Assembly (NCBI GenBank): GCA_030745255.1
Contig: JASLOY010000013.1
Location: 12,905 to 18,629, forward strand
Direction of reading: 5' to 3'
DNA length: 5,725 nt
Source: Vicinamibacterales bacterium
GTDB taxonomy: Bacteria > Acidobacteriota > Vicinamibacteria > Vicinamibacterales > UBA8438
In this document: in pieces, positions 4,791-5,725 of the stretch
Numbering within the stretch: the stretch's first letter is position 1
Layout of the letters: every line of letters starts with the position of its first letter
Notes under the pieces: model-generated
Told to the model about the DNA's origin: nothing
Seen by the model: the letters and a program-made list of their open reading frames with translations, nothing else
Databases searched by the model: none
Made by a program: the position numbers and the translations under genes

Positions 4791-5681
4791 CTACAGCACG
4801 ATCTTGTTCAACGGGTACTCCACGATGCCTTCGGCGCGTGCCGCCTTCAGCTTCGGGACGAGCTCCCGGACCGACGACTCCTCGATGATGGTCGTCACCG
4901 AGACCCACCCTTCATCGCTGAGCGCGGCCACGGTCGGGCGGTGCAGCGCGGGTAGCAGGCCGACCACCGTGTCGAGATCGGCACGGCGCGCGTTCAACAT
5001 CAGGCCGACACGGCCTTGCGCTTCCATCGCCGCGCGCAATAGCAGTGCGATGTTCTCGATCTTCGTGCGCTTCCACCCGTCCTCGAGTGCCGCGGTGTTG
5101 GCGATCAGCTGCGGGTTCGACTCGATCACGGTGTCGATGATGCGAAGCCTGTTGGCGCGCAACGTCGACCCGGTCTCGGTCGCCTCCACGATCGCGTCGG
5201 CGAGCAGCGGCGGTTTGACTTCCGTCGCTCCCCACGAGAACTCCACCTTGACCGGTACTTCCAAGCGATTGAAGTATGCCTCGGTCACGCGGACCAGCTC
5301 GGTCGCGACGGTCGCGCCCGCCAGATCCTGCGGCGTTCGATACTTCGAGTCTTCGGGCGTCGCCAGCACCCAACGGACCTTGCGAAAGCTCTGCTTCGAG
5401 TAGACCAGGTCGGCGATGTCGACCACGGTGTCCCCGGTTGCCGAATGGTGTTCGGCGATCCAGTCTTGCCCGGTCAAGCCGGCATCGAGCGCCGCGTCGG
5501 CGACATAGCGCGCCATTTCCTGCGCGCGGATCAGCGTGCACTCGATCTCCGGGTCGTCGATTGTCGGAAAGTAGGAGCGCGAGCTCGTGTAGATACTGAA
5601 GCCCGCGTGCGCGAACAGCTGGACCGTCGAGTCTTGCAGCGAGCCCTTCGGGATGCCGAGTCGTAATGTCTTGTCAGCCAT
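4791..5681 (-). CDS. hisG: HisG, ATP phosphoribosyltransferase, long form
   Basis: HisG catalyses the first committed step, ATP plus PRPP to phosphoribosyl-ATP. The 296 residues match the long (HisG-L) form, with a catalytic region of about 1-215 and a C-terminal ACT-like regulatory region of about 220-296 (GRVGLMLNAR ... GIVEYPLNKIV) that in characterised homologues binds histidine for feedback inhibition. The N-terminus LRLGIPKGSLQDST is typical. The PRPP-binding loop is around 161-176 (ADAIVEATETGSTLRA). GLTGQDWI at 69-76 is also conserved. A long form needs no HisZ partner, and none is seen. ATG at 5681 is the natural start. The 44 upstream bases show no convincing Shine-Dalgarno sequence or promoter; a TTGACA there lies too close to the ATG to be a -35 for this gene. 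The gene upstream of hisG is outside the window, so hisG may or may not head the operon. Confidence 0.97.
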   Translation of the reverse strand: MADKTLRLGIPKGSLQDSTVQLFAHAGFSIYTSSRSYFPTIDDPEIECTLIRAQEMARYVADAALDAGLTGQDWIAEHHSATGDTVVDIADLVYSKQSFRKVRWVLATPEDSKYRTPQDLAGATVATELVRVTEAYFNRLEVPVKVEFSWGATEVKPPLLADAIVEATETGSTLRANRLRIIDTVIESNPQLIANTAALEDGWKRTKIENIALLLRAAMEAQGRVGLMLNARRADLDTVVGLLPALHRPTVAALSDEGWVSVTTIIEESSVRELVPKLKAARAEGIVEYPLNKIVL

Positions 5682-5725
5682 GGTGTCAACTGCGCTGTTG
5701 GCGAATCAGATACTTTGGTGGCGAA

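Noticed and set aside
2843..5707. 13-base sequence GATTCGCCAACAG at 2843-2855, inverted at 5695-5707 upstream of hisG
   Set aside because: Both copies are non-coding, but one 13-base match somewhere in a window this size on either strand is close to chance expectation, and the orientations relative to the downstream genes differ.
5682..5725. Promoter for hisG (TATCTGAT as a -10, TTGACA as a -35)
   Set aside because: TTGACA lies directly before the ATG with no room for a -10, and the -35 partner of TATCTGAT would fall outside the window.

Overview
The window is a GC-rich bacterial chromosome segment that is nearly all coding on the minus strand. Reading 5'->3' on that strand, it holds a histidine biosynthesis cluster in the order hisG - hisD - hisB - hisH - hisF - hisA, followed by the 5' part of a class I SAM-dependent methyltransferase gene that runs off the left edge. 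All six His proteins are full length with their catalytic residues visible. The long-form HisG with a C-terminal regulatory region, the monofunctional HisB, and a short, divergent HisA (starting LIPSIDLKNGRVVQLVQGE) resemble my recollection of Acidobacteriota proteins. The lineage is an inference from protein character and repeats only; no rRNA or other marker is present.

Layout: hisG (4791-5681), a 13-base gap, hisD (3491-4777), a 4-base ATGA overlap, hisB (2907-3494), a 114-base gap, hisH (2166-2792), an 85-base gap, hisF (1280-2080), a 106-base gap, hisA (484-1173, GTG start), an 85-base gap, and the methyltransferase (398 to the left edge). The enzymes cover the first step (HisG), the isomerase step (HisA), the glutamine-dependent cyclisation (HisH plus HisF), the dehydratase (HisB) and the last two oxidations (HisD). 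hisC, hisE and hisI are absent from the window. No stretch over 300 bases lacks a gene.

The unusual part is the junctions. Five of the six gene junctions carry short tandem arrays of a heptamer, TCAGAAG with a frequent GCAGAAG variant; I count seven arrays. They are polarised. Arrays just upstream of a start read TTCTGAC on the coding strand, and arrays at a gene's 3' end read GTCAGAA. The hisF-hisA gap has both, giving a perfect 23-bp inverted repeat. Two arrays lie inside coding sequence and encode the extreme C-termini of HisF and HisD. Three arrays share an exact TGCTC-NN-AGAAGTCAG edge 6-12 bases from the next start codon, and three share a GA(A)ACAGG edge at the other end. This suggests a discrete dispersed element with defined ends rather than random slippage. 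It is the most interesting signal here; the genes themselves are ordinary housekeeping genes.
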